Shown here piece after piece: positions 56,911 through 64,000 of a DNA stretch of 64,000 bases (its first letter is position 1; the number at the start of each line of letters is the position of its first letter). This DNA is from a virus, in IMG/VR virus record IMGVR_UViG_3300017971_007885, positions 1 to 64,000 of that record, one strand, 5' to 3'. The translations under genes and the position numbers were made by a program. A model generated the notes under the pieces. That model was not told the DNA's origin and made no database searches. It saw only the letters and a list, made by a program, of their open reading frames with translations.

Positions 56911-58410
56911 ATGTCAACAACCGTTGATCAAACAACTATCCAAAGGGGGTTTCAAACCCCATTCCTAAAGATCCATCCTTCCATCGATCCATACGAGTAC
57001 ACGGGCGATTGTTCACGGCTTCAAGGCGTAACAAAACCCCTTGGCGATGTGGAACACACGGAATGTATGGATGCAACCCAGGCCACGGGCTTCCGGGAAG
57101 ACTCGGAGATCGTCTCACGGCCAGGATCCACCACGGGCACCATGGTGATGAAGAAGAGTATTGTCAATGCGATCAAGGCTGAACTCTGGGCAGATTGCAG
57201 ATGGAACATTGACATTAGGCTTCAGCTAGAGGGTACCGGCTCCAGGTCCGATCAAATGAACTGGAACGCAATCGATCGGTATATCCGGTCCAAGTACACC
57301 GAGTATGCTACTGACGACGAAACGGTATACACTCGGGACGATCAAGGCGAAGTCTTGATCACGATGCCCTTTAGTGCGCCGCCTTTGTCGTTTTACAACA
57401 TCCGCAAGCTGGATGCCCAATTGATCGATACTGACAAGGCCGGAAACATCACATGTATAACGTGGCTTGCCCATGAAGAGTGCCCCAGTGTCAACGGGCC
57501 GGCCGTGGGGTGCAAGATGGCTGTGGGAACGGCTGACATCGGTGGTAACCCACAGGTAGGATTATCAAGCGACGGTGGCCAAACCTGGACTTGGTTTACC
57601 TTTGATGGCACGAACAACACGCCAACGTGGACCAACCCGATTACTGGAATCAGCGGGATCGATGACTTGATCGTGGTGGTCAGTGCGGCGGAAGGGTCAC
57701 ATGCGTATTCCACAGACGGCGGAACCACGTGGGCGGAAGTCACGCTTGCCGACTATGCCGCCAATGCCCCCCAGGCCGTGGTAGTGCAATCGCCTACAGC
57801 TATATGGATTGCCGGTGCCAACGGGTATATCTGGTTCTCGGATGACGGCGCTGTAACAGCAACCACGGCGGACGGTGGGAACCCCGGTGTGGTCACGTCA
57901 AGCAACCTGCTCCGGATCAAGGCGCTATCCGATCGCTTTATCATTGCCGTGGGTGCATCCAATGCCATCGTAAAATCTGAGAACGGCGGCGAAACCTGGA
58001 GCCTGGTTACAGGGCCGGCGGCTCAAGCGGCGGTGCAAGCCAATTCGATCGCAATGTGGGATCAAAACATTTGGCTTGTGGTCTATGAAGACGGCGAGGC
58101 TTACTGGACCGACGATGCCGGAACAACCTGGACCGAGGATACCCAGATCACAGACAAGGCTTTGACGGCGCTCAACGATGTTGCCGTGCATAAAGCGGAA
58201 CGGTATGTGATGGTGGGTGAAGACGGCGATGGTAACGGGATCATTTTGGACAACATCCACGGTGCCCCCGGCAAGTGGGCAGAAATCGCAGAGCCGTCCG
58301 ATGTGCAGGAGCTTTTCCAGGTGATCACGTGTGATCAAAACCTTTGGGTAGCAACCGGCGAAGTCACCTATGTGGGTGCCGAAGGCGCGATCGTTCGAGC
58401 GGTGGCCTAA
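56911..58410 (+). CDS. Tail-tube protein with Asp-box (BNR) propeller domain
   Basis: 499 residues. The first 190 are tail-tube-like (GDVEHTECMDATQATGF; GTMVMKKSIVNAIKAELWADC). From about 205 the repeats LSSDGGQTW, STDGGTTW, SENGGETW and TDDAGTTW are Asp-boxes that mark a beta-propeller, as in sialidases and photosystem assembly factors. The tube would be studded with propellers. GGAGG precedes the ATG. Confidence 0.7.
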   Translation: MSTTVDQTTIQRGFQTPFLKIHPSIDPYEYTGDCSRLQGVTKPLGDVEHTECMDATQATGFREDSEIVSRPGSTTGTMVMKKSIVNAIKAELWADCRWNIDIRLQLEGTGSRSDQMNWNAIDRYIRSKYTEYATDDETVYTRDDQGEVLITMPFSAPPLSFYNIRKLDAQLIDTDKAGNITCITWLAHEECPSVNGPAVGCKMAVGTADIGGNPQVGLSSDGGQTWTWFTFDGTNNTPTWTNPITGISGIDDLIVVVSAAEGSHAYSTDGGTTWAEVTLADYAANAPQAVVVQSPTAIWIAGANGYIWFSDDGAVTATTADGGNPGVVTSSNLLRIKALSDRFIIAVGASNAIVKSENGGETWSLVTGPAAQAAVQANSIAMWDQNIWLVVYEDGEAYWTDDAGTTWTEDTQITDKALTALNDVAVHKAERYVMVGEDGDGNGIILDNIHGAPGKWAEIAEPSDVQELFQVITCDQNLWVATGEVTYVGAEGAIVRAVA

Positions 58411-58432
58411 GTCCACCTAGAAACGGGAACCA

Positions 58433-58987
58433 ATGTTAGTATCAGAAGCTGAAGCGATCTTGGATGATTTTCAATCGATCGTCAAGTTGTCGTGCGGCGC
58501 GATCGTACTATGCAAAAAAGTGCCGGGATTTTTGCTCCGGGCCTTCCAGCGTAGCCACGTGGAACCAAAACCGCCCAAGAAACCGGTAAAAGTCTTGGGC
58601 GGCATGACAACGATGGAAGAAGATCCAGAGGATCCAGCGTATAAACAAACGATGGACGACTGGACAGCAAAAACAGGCTTTGACTTCCTGGAGATCGCCA
58701 TGGATTATATGGATCTCCTGGACGAAACAAAAGAGCAAGCGACGATCCGGGAACAAAGGCTTGATCGGTACGGCATGGAAAATATCACGCCAAACAGGAT
58801 GGACGTGTTTATATTTTCTGAACAAACAGAAGATACCAATGCCGAGTACATCAAGCTTTTGTGCGATGAAGTCATGCGGTTGAGTACAATTACGCCCCCG
58901 GAGGTGGCTGAAGCCAAGGGCAATTTTCGATCTTCGATGGATGAATCTGCCAGTAACGGATCTCCAGATGCCGAGGACGCATCTTAG
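58433..58987 (+). CDS. Tail assembly chaperone (G-like)
   Basis: 184 residues between the tail-tube gene and the tape measure, the standard place of the tail chaperone. Helical, acidic. A second frame (58941-59180) overlaps its 3' end, as in G/T pairs made by frameshifting. The shift needed here is +1 (or -2); I saw no classic slippery heptamer. Confidence 0.6.
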   Translation: MLVSEAEAILDDFQSIVKLSCGAIVLCKKVPGFLLRAFQRSHVEPKPPKKPVKVLGGMTTMEEDPEDPAYKQTMDDWTAKTGFDFLEIAMDYMDLLDETKEQATIREQRLDRYGMENITPNRMDVFIFSEQTEDTNAEYIKLLCDEVMRLSTITPPEVAEAKGNFRSSMDESASNGSPDAEDAS

Positions 58988-59180
58988 TTATGGCCCTGAA
59001 GGGAAAAGCACTTGGCTTTTGTGTCCGGAACTCTTGAGATGGGAGATCGCCAGGTTTGAAGGTTACCGGCTAGATGAATTTGACGATCTTCCGGGTCCAG
59101 AACAGTCCCGTTGTGCCGCCCGGTTTGAAGTCTACCAGATCAAGGAACGATTACTAGCCGGAGGGTTGCATGGCGGATAA
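58941..59180 (+). CDS. Tail chaperone T-like overlapping frame
   Basis: Open to 59180 in the +1 frame relative to the upstream gene. The text after residue 17 (YGPEGKSTWLLCPELLRWEIARFEGYRLDE) looks coding. No ribosome-binding site stands before the ATG at 58941, which favours frameshifting or coupling. Confidence 0.55.
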   Translation: MNLPVTDLQMPRTHLSYGPEGKSTWLLCPELLRWEIARFEGYRLDEFDDLPGPEQSRCAARFEVYQIKERLLAGGLHGG

Positions 59181-59210
59181 TGTGCAACCCTTTTTTCACA
59201 TGAGGTAGCC

Positions 59211-59666
59211 ATGAAACGATCGCAATGGTACGGATGGCCAAAAAAGAGGGCGCTTTATAGCCAGGGCGAAGGGCCAGGCGGTGAATGTGTATGCCCAGAG
59301 TGCGGCGCAAAGAAGCCGCATGAAGCAGGGACGCCATGCACAGATGTGCCGTGCCCAAAGTGCGGTACAAAGATGGTCCGGGAAGGGGCGATTATCAACA
59401 AGGCCGCCTATAGCCGGAGCAGGTGCATGATGTGCGACAATCCCCCCCAGATAGATGCCAGGTGGGCGGATGGCCGGGGGCGGGCATGGTTTTGCATCCC
59501 CCACTTCCTAGAGTGGACGCAAAAAGAGCCACGAGAGATCGTACAAGCATGGTTTATCAAAGATGGCCAAGCACCCAAAACTTTGAAGGATCATCCAGGG
59601 GCTAGACTCGGTACAGAGCCGGCCAAGATAGCAAATCGGGCCAGGGAGTTAGCACATGGCGGATAA
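59211..59666 (+). CDS. Zinc-ribbon protein before the tape measure
   Basis: 151 residues. CVCPECGAKKPHEAGTPCTDVPCPKCGTKMVREG has CxxC-x10-14-CxxC knuckles, and CMMCDNPP a further pair. I recall this KPH-x-x-G-x-PC-x-x-x-x-CPxCGTxM pattern in other phages. GAGGTAGCC precedes the ATG. The end overlaps the tape measure start. Confidence 0.6.
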   Translation: MKRSQWYGWPKKRALYSQGEGPGGECVCPECGAKKPHEAGTPCTDVPCPKCGTKMVREGAIINKAAYSRSRCMMCDNPPQIDARWADGRGRAWFCIPHFLEWTQKEPREIVQAWFIKDGQAPKTLKDHPGARLGTEPAKIANRARELAHGG

Positions 59667-62600
59667 AATGCGCAAACTTGGGCTAAAAGTGGCGCTTGCC
59701 GGGCTCCAGTCCTACCGATCCGGCATTCAGTCTATCAACAAAGACAACGCCGCAACCAGGCAATCAATGGAAGACGTGGCCCAAGGGAGCCAAAAACTAG
59801 ACTTGGGCATGGCCGCCTTGACCGGCGGAATGCAAGCCCTTGCCGCAAAGGGGATCGAAGTGCTTCTTGGCGGACTGAAGAGGTTGGGCAAAGAGATCTA
59901 TGGCATGGCCTCAGAAGCCGGTGTGGTGGCCGGGCTAAAAGGAGCCTTTGAAGGACTGTCCGCTTCTGTGGGCCTAACCGGTGCAGAAATGCTACAAAAG
60001 TTCAGGGTGGCCACGGGTGGCATGGTGACCATGAAAGATGCTATGATGAGTTTTAACAAGGCCGCCCAGTTGATTAGCACTGATTTTGCCACAATGATCC
60101 CCGATGCTATGGGGCACCTATCCAAGGTGTCTCGGTCAACCGGGGCCAGTCTGGACTATTTGCTTGACTCCTTGGTGATCGGTATTGGCCGCCTATCTCC
60201 TATGATCCTGGACAACTTGAGTATCCAGGTGTCCCTTGCCGAAGCCTCACAACGAGCCGCCGACATGTTTGGCGTGAACACCAAGGCATTATCAAAACAG
60301 CAAAAGCAATTGGGCATGGCCAATATCGTTATGGAAAAGTTGGCCATCAATACGGCGCATATGCCAGGCGTAACCGGCACAACCACGGCACAAATGGCTG
60401 CATTGGGTACAACCTTGAAAGACGTGCGAACAGAGATCGGCCTTCGCTTTTTGCCGGTGTTGAGCGAATGGATGGGCATTGCCAACGCTCTAGCCACTGA
60501 GTTTATGCCAAAACTCATTCCAGCGGCTGAAAAGGTATCTAATGCAGTCATGGGAATGATGACTTGGTTTCAAAAGTTGGTTCCTGTACAGAAAATTGTG
60601 GCCGGTTTATCTGAAGCTTTTGATGCTTTCGTGACCGGGATGCAAACGGCGCTTGCTCCGGCTCTAGAAGTCTGGGGGAACTGGACCGGGATTATCAAAG
60701 CTTACATTGAAAGCATCGTCAATATTTTGACCGGTGGTGGACTGGGGAAGGTGTTTGAAGAACTGCCAGGCAAGATCGAAGCCGCTTTTGCGGTGATCGG
60801 GCCAATAATTGAAGAGGTAACCAAGTACCTGACTTATTTCTTCAGAGTGGCCAGAGATGTTTTTGCAGGAGTTGAAGCCCTTTTGAAGGGGGACACAGAG
60901 CGGGCAACCAAATTTTTTACAAAAGCCTTCAACACAGCCATAGCCACGGTGATCGCCCTATTCAAGCGGCTTGGTGCTCAAGTGATCGAGTGGGGCAAAA
61001 GTCTGATTGCATCCTACAGTAAAGGGATCATTGAAGGGATCAAAGCCTATCTATCCGCCGCTCTTCAATCTGTAGCCAACTTTATCAAATCATTTATGGC
61101 TCCAGGGAGCCCGCCCAAGTTTTTGCCGGATATTGGCACGTGGGGTGCCGGGGCAATGAATGAGTACATCAAGGGCATGGAGCATGCCGATTTTGGTATG
61201 CTGTCTAGTTTTACATCCCAATTCAAAACCGAACTTTCAGGCTTGATCCAGGCCGGTGATTTGGATGCTTCTGCTTTTGCAGATACGTTTTTTGAGCTAC
61301 GTGGCACCGTCATGAAGGTCATGGATGACTTCAAAAAAACCGGCAAGGTTGCAGCGGGGGCATTGGATCCGTTACGCAAAAACTTGGGCAAGACCGGGGA
61401 AGCTTTGGCTGAATTGATCGAGAAACAACTTGCCTTTTCCGCTCTGGATAAGCAGATCGAAGAGCTAGAAAAAGGCTTCAGTGAAGCAATGGATGGAATC
61501 AGCAAAAAGTTCGAGGGCTTGACGGATCAAGAAGAAGCCTTGAATGATGCCTTGATGCCTTTTATCAAAAACCTGGAAAAGCTACGCGCTCAAGAAGTCG
61601 TTGAACTTGACGAATTGAGAGAGATGTTAGACGCCGGAGAAATTGGGCTTGAAGAGTACGAAGATCGGGTCAAGGCTGTAAAAGATCAAACCAGGGAAGC
61701 CGAAAAAGCCTATAATGTGAAGCGAGCAGAGCAGGTAAAATCACGCCAAAATATTCAGGAGCAAAAAGAGGCACTTCAGGACCAGGCCAAAACGCTTCAA
61801 GATGAACGGCGAGAGAAACTAAAAGCTCTTGCTGAAGAAAGAAAAGCTTTGGCTGAAGGGATCACGGCGCTTCAGGACCGGCTTGCGTTCCACCGTGAAA
61901 CGTTGGGCGTGATGAAACAACAAGACCAATTGTTAAAAAAGATGGCTGAAAGGATGCCCAAGGTTGGCGTGGGGGCCGGCCCTAAAGTGGACGGCATGCC
62001 AGCTTTACCAAAGGTTGAAGATTTGCTTGGTGAAGACATGCCCACCGTGCTTGAATCTGTTGACGACTTTAGGAAACGGATGGAAGATCTAGGTAGTCTT
62101 GAGATCGAACCGTTTGATCTCGGGGAACTTTTGCCCGATGTGGAAACAACAAAACGTGAAGTTTCCGCTTGGTTCTCTGCATCTTTGGCCGGCATACAAA
62201 CGGCGGCACAAAATTCGCCTATTGCTCAATGGATCCTGGATGCATTTTTCGTAAAACTCCCTGAAGTAATAAAGGGAATTAGCACGTGGATGGAAAGCAA
62301 TTTTCCTATGGCCTTTTATATGGTACCAAAAATCTTGGAAGAAGTTTTCTCTGGAGATTTTCAAGGTGCCTTGCAATTGGCTATTGATTGGTTCGAGTGG
62401 TTCAAAAGCTATATTGCTATCTGGTGGGCAATGGAGATTGAGCCTAAACTGAAACCATTCAAAGAGTGGTGGGAAAAAACTTGGCCGATCTTGCAAGCGA
62501 TTGCAGTCACGGCATGGAAAGTGATCAGTGATGTTGTCTCGGCGGCGGTGAAAGTGATCGTGGATGATGTTTGGCCAAAACTCCAAGAAGCATGGGATAA

Positions 62601-63717
62601 TTTGAGCGAAGCCCTTGGACTTGGACAGATCACATGGGAAGATACTTGGTATGCGATCAAAACAGCCGTGATGGTGGTCGGGGCCGTTATCGGTGCGGTC
62701 ATTTTGGGAGTGGTGGCCGTGATCGTGGGGCTGGCCAACGCGATCGCTTCCGCTGCACAGACGATCACTAGTGCGATGAGAAACACTAAGGAAGGGTGGA
62801 TCAAAATTTGGGCCGCCATAACAACGTCACTCGAACTTGCCAAAAAGTTCATCTTGGCGATTATCAAAGGTGATTTTGCCCTTGCTTGGGAAACTATGAA
62901 GCAGGGACTCGTAGCAACAAAAATATTCTGGGAAGGTGTTTGGTTGGCCATCAAGGGCGCTTTTGAAGCTTCAATTGGGCTTATTTTGTCGATCATTGGC
63001 GGATTCGTCGAAGGCATAATTGACTTCTTTACTAACCTGTACAAAGACTTGATCGGTGAATCTATCATCACTGATATGCTAACCGATATCTGGACCGCTT
63101 TCACCAAAACGTTCACGGATATTTTGGAGAAGGCGGGGGAATTTGTAACGGGTGTGATTGACTTTTTCAAAGGGCTATTGACTGACCTTGTTGGCGATGA
63201 TGGCACCGTGACCAACATGGCCAAAAAAATCTATGATACGGTTGTCGGCGCTTTTAACGATATCATCAAAACAGCCGGTGAGATGGTGGAAAGCTTCAAG
63301 CAAGTTGGTATAGATATTTTCGCCGGAATTTGGGAAGGTCTAAAAGAAAAGTGGCAGGAAGTCAAAAAGTGGATCTTGGGCCGCTTCAGCAAATTAGGCA
63401 AAGACGTGGAAGACGAAATGGAGATCGAATCTCCAAGCAAGGTGTTCTCCAGAATTGGCGAAAAAATGGCTGAAGGTGTTGAAGTGGGCTTTGGTTTGGA
63501 AGGGCTGGAGAAGAAAGTGTCTATGAGCGTGGCTCCAGCGATCATGATGAGCAAAACCGCCCGACCAATAAGCACATCGAATACAAATAACAACGTTGAC
63601 AGATCGATAGATAGCAGAAACCAAAGCGTAAGCATGCCGGTGACAGTTGTTGATAGCCAGGTGTCGCTTGCTCAATTTAGAGAAACATTCAGACAAATGT
63701 TGACCGAGAGAGGGTAA
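59656..63717 (+). CDS. Tail tape measure protein
   Basis: 1353 residues, the longest gene. Residues 80-330 match the TP901-type tape measure core (TGAEMLQKFRVATGGMVTMKDAMMSFNKAAQL). Charged coiled coil spans 600-770; tryptophan-rich and hydrophobic helices at 830-1200 include a membrane-like stretch (VMVVGAVIGAVILGVVAVIVGLANAIA). Its length sets tail length; at about 1.5 angstrom per residue, near 200 nm. Confidence 0.85.
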   Translation: MADKMRKLGLKVALAGLQSYRSGIQSINKDNAATRQSMEDVAQGSQKLDLGMAALTGGMQALAAKGIEVLLGGLKRLGKEIYGMASEAGVVAGLKGAFEGLSASVGLTGAEMLQKFRVATGGMVTMKDAMMSFNKAAQLISTDFATMIPDAMGHLSKVSRSTGASLDYLLDSLVIGIGRLSPMILDNLSIQVSLAEASQRAADMFGVNTKALSKQQKQLGMANIVMEKLAINTAHMPGVTGTTTAQMAALGTTLKDVRTEIGLRFLPVLSEWMGIANALATEFMPKLIPAAEKVSNAVMGMMTWFQKLVPVQKIVAGLSEAFDAFVTGMQTALAPALEVWGNWTGIIKAYIESIVNILTGGGLGKVFEELPGKIEAAFAVIGPIIEEVTKYLTYFFRVARDVFAGVEALLKGDTERATKFFTKAFNTAIATVIALFKRLGAQVIEWGKSLIASYSKGIIEGIKAYLSAALQSVANFIKSFMAPGSPPKFLPDIGTWGAGAMNEYIKGMEHADFGMLSSFTSQFKTELSGLIQAGDLDASAFADTFFELRGTVMKVMDDFKKTGKVAAGALDPLRKNLGKTGEALAELIEKQLAFSALDKQIEELEKGFSEAMDGISKKFEGLTDQEEALNDALMPFIKNLEKLRAQEVVELDELREMLDAGEIGLEEYEDRVKAVKDQTREAEKAYNVKRAEQVKSRQNIQEQKEALQDQAKTLQDERREKLKALAEERKALAEGITALQDRLAFHRETLGVMKQQDQLLKKMAERMPKVGVGAGPKVDGMPALPKVEDLLGEDMPTVLESVDDFRKRMEDLGSLEIEPFDLGELLPDVETTKREVSAWFSASLAGIQTAAQNSPIAQWILDAFFVKLPEVIKGISTWMESNFPMAFYMVPKILEEVFSGDFQGALQLAIDWFEWFKSYIAIWWAMEIEPKLKPFKEWWEKTWPILQAIAVTAWKVISDVVSAAVKVIVDDVWPKLQEAWDNLSEALGLGQITWEDTWYAIKTAVMVVGAVIGAVILGVVAVIVGLANAIASAAQTITSAMRNTKEGWIKIWAAITTSLELAKKFILAIIKGDFALAWETMKQGLVATKIFWEGVWLAIKGAFEASIGLILSIIGGFVEGIIDFFTNLYKDLIGESIITDMLTDIWTAFTKTFTDILEKAGEFVTGVIDFFKGLLTDLVGDDGTVTNMAKKIYDTVVGAFNDIIKTAGEMVESFKQVGIDIFAGIWEGLKEKWQEVKKWILGRFSKLGKDVEDEMEIESPSKVFSRIGEKMAEGVEVGFGLEGLEKKVSMSVAPAIMMSKTARPISTSNTNNNVDRSIDSRNQSVSMPVTVVDSQVSLAQFRETFRQMLTERG

Positions 63718-63721
63718 AGAT

Positions 63722-64000
63722 ATGCCGTCAAACCCATATTCCGGAATGCCAAAGATGTGCTTGCTGTGCACAACTGCCCCCAACGGTAGGCCGATCGATC
63801 TTTTGAATGCTCGTGGCATTTGTATCACAAATCCGCCAGGCTGGACGCCGCAAATTACAACGTTGAAAGGTGGTGGGGTCCGGGTCGGATCGCAAACATT
63901 GGATGATGATTGGCTCGTGGCCGGTGCGTATGGAGCGGTAGGGGAAGCTTTTCCGGTCAGAATCAACGCGGCGGATACCGCTGCAAGGGTACAAGAACTC
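63722..64000 (+). CDS. Distal tail protein, partial
   Basis: The ATG at 63722 follows AGAGAGGGTAAAGAT; 93 codons run off the right edge. Beta-rich text (GICITNPPGWTPQITTLKGGGVRVGSQTL). The gene after the tape measure is usually the distal tail protein or a baseplate hub. Only the start is visible. Confidence 0.5.
   Translation, partial: MPSNPYSGMPKMCLLCTTAPNGRPIDLLNARGICITNPPGWTPQITTLKGGGVRVGSQTLDDDWLVAGAYGAVGEAFPVRINAADTAARVQEL

Larger units (their letters stand above)
169..62866 (+). repeat. Polar heptamer ATTATCA, 64 + strand copies
   Basis: Copies read by eye include 169, 651, 990, 1151, 1413, 1902, 2244, 3188, 4450, 6425, 6762, 7288, 7831, 8099, 8434, 9241, 9743, 10148, 10279, 11349, 17691, 18742, 19108, 22223, 27299, 28101, 36893, 41457, 41771, 48701, 52001, 57561 and 62860. 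The usual context is GGATTATCAA. They occur in all reading frames and between genes. No reverse-complement copy was found. Confidence 0.85.

Noticed and set aside
62409-63224. Long - strand open frame (271 codons) opposite the tape measure
   Set aside because: It mirrors the + strand gene's codon bias, has no ribosome-binding site or neighbours, and its text is low in complexity.
1-64000. tRNA genes
   Set aside because: I looked for GTTCGA-type T-loops with a cloverleaf and found none that fold; a covariance search would settle it.
1-64000. Integrase, transposase or insertion sequences
   Set aside because: No protein with tyrosine or serine recombinase or DDE motifs was seen, and no long terminal inverted repeats.

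Overview
The window looks like part of a tailed double-stranded DNA phage genome of siphovirus type. It carries a head-packaging set (small and large terminase, portal with a MuF-like end, prohead protease/scaffold, major capsid protein), a tail set (tail-tube protein, tail chaperone region, a 1353-residue tape measure) and two large appendage proteins. I see no integrase, rRNA, tRNA or ordinary bacterial housekeeping genes. Nearly all genes lie on the + strand and overlap at ATGA-type junctions. Both ends are cut inside genes: an SMC/Rad50-like ATPase on the left and a tail gene on the right. The host cannot be named from the sequence. Base composition is near 50% GC.

Layout. 1-10.4 kb is DNA metabolism and control: an SMC-like ATPase end, a gp37/gp68-type protein, a RusA-like resolvase, a ParM-like actin ATPase followed by a ribbon-helix-helix protein, a DEDD exonuclease, a holin-like protein and two adjacent DNA methyltransferases. 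10.4-18.6 kb is a remarkable array of six paralogous HExxH metalloproteases. Each has an N-terminal glycine-rich tag of the form SGN[WY]xHxGxxGxxGGS, and four are followed by a small paralogous protein of about 86 residues. 18.6-24.1 kb holds small accessory genes (a SLOG-fold protein, an Rmf-like protein, zinc-binding proteins, repeat-containing proteins). A roughly 430-base gene-poor gap at 24.08-24.52 kb coincides with a sharp change of GC skew. 24.5-29.9 kb has more small genes, a radical SAM protein, a PAPS-reductase-like protein, small membrane proteins and a SleB-like hydrolase.

30-64 kb is the virion module: small terminase, a secreted-type glycoside hydrolase fold, large terminase, a sulfotransferase, a methyltransferase, three more tagged proteins (one a different zincin), portal, an HNH endonuclease, head-completion proteins, fibre and beta-helix appendages, protease/scaffold with an internal start, capsid, three glycosyltransferases, another tagged protein, connectors, a tail protein with Asp-box repeats, the chaperone region and the tape measure.

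Two features cut across the whole window. First, the heptamer ATTATCA (usually within GGATTATCAA) occurs 64 times on the + strand by my reading, in all three reading frames and between genes, and I saw no reverse-complement copy; chance would give about four per strand. Second, eleven proteins share the SGN tag, usually preceded by an AWFxGW motif that also ends a small head-module protein. I infer that the tag marks proteins loaded into the capsid, and that the protease array may be delivered with the DNA. Putative sigma70 promoters with an extended -10 (TGGTATAAT type), a recurrent leader hairpin and one strong terminator divide the window into transcription units.
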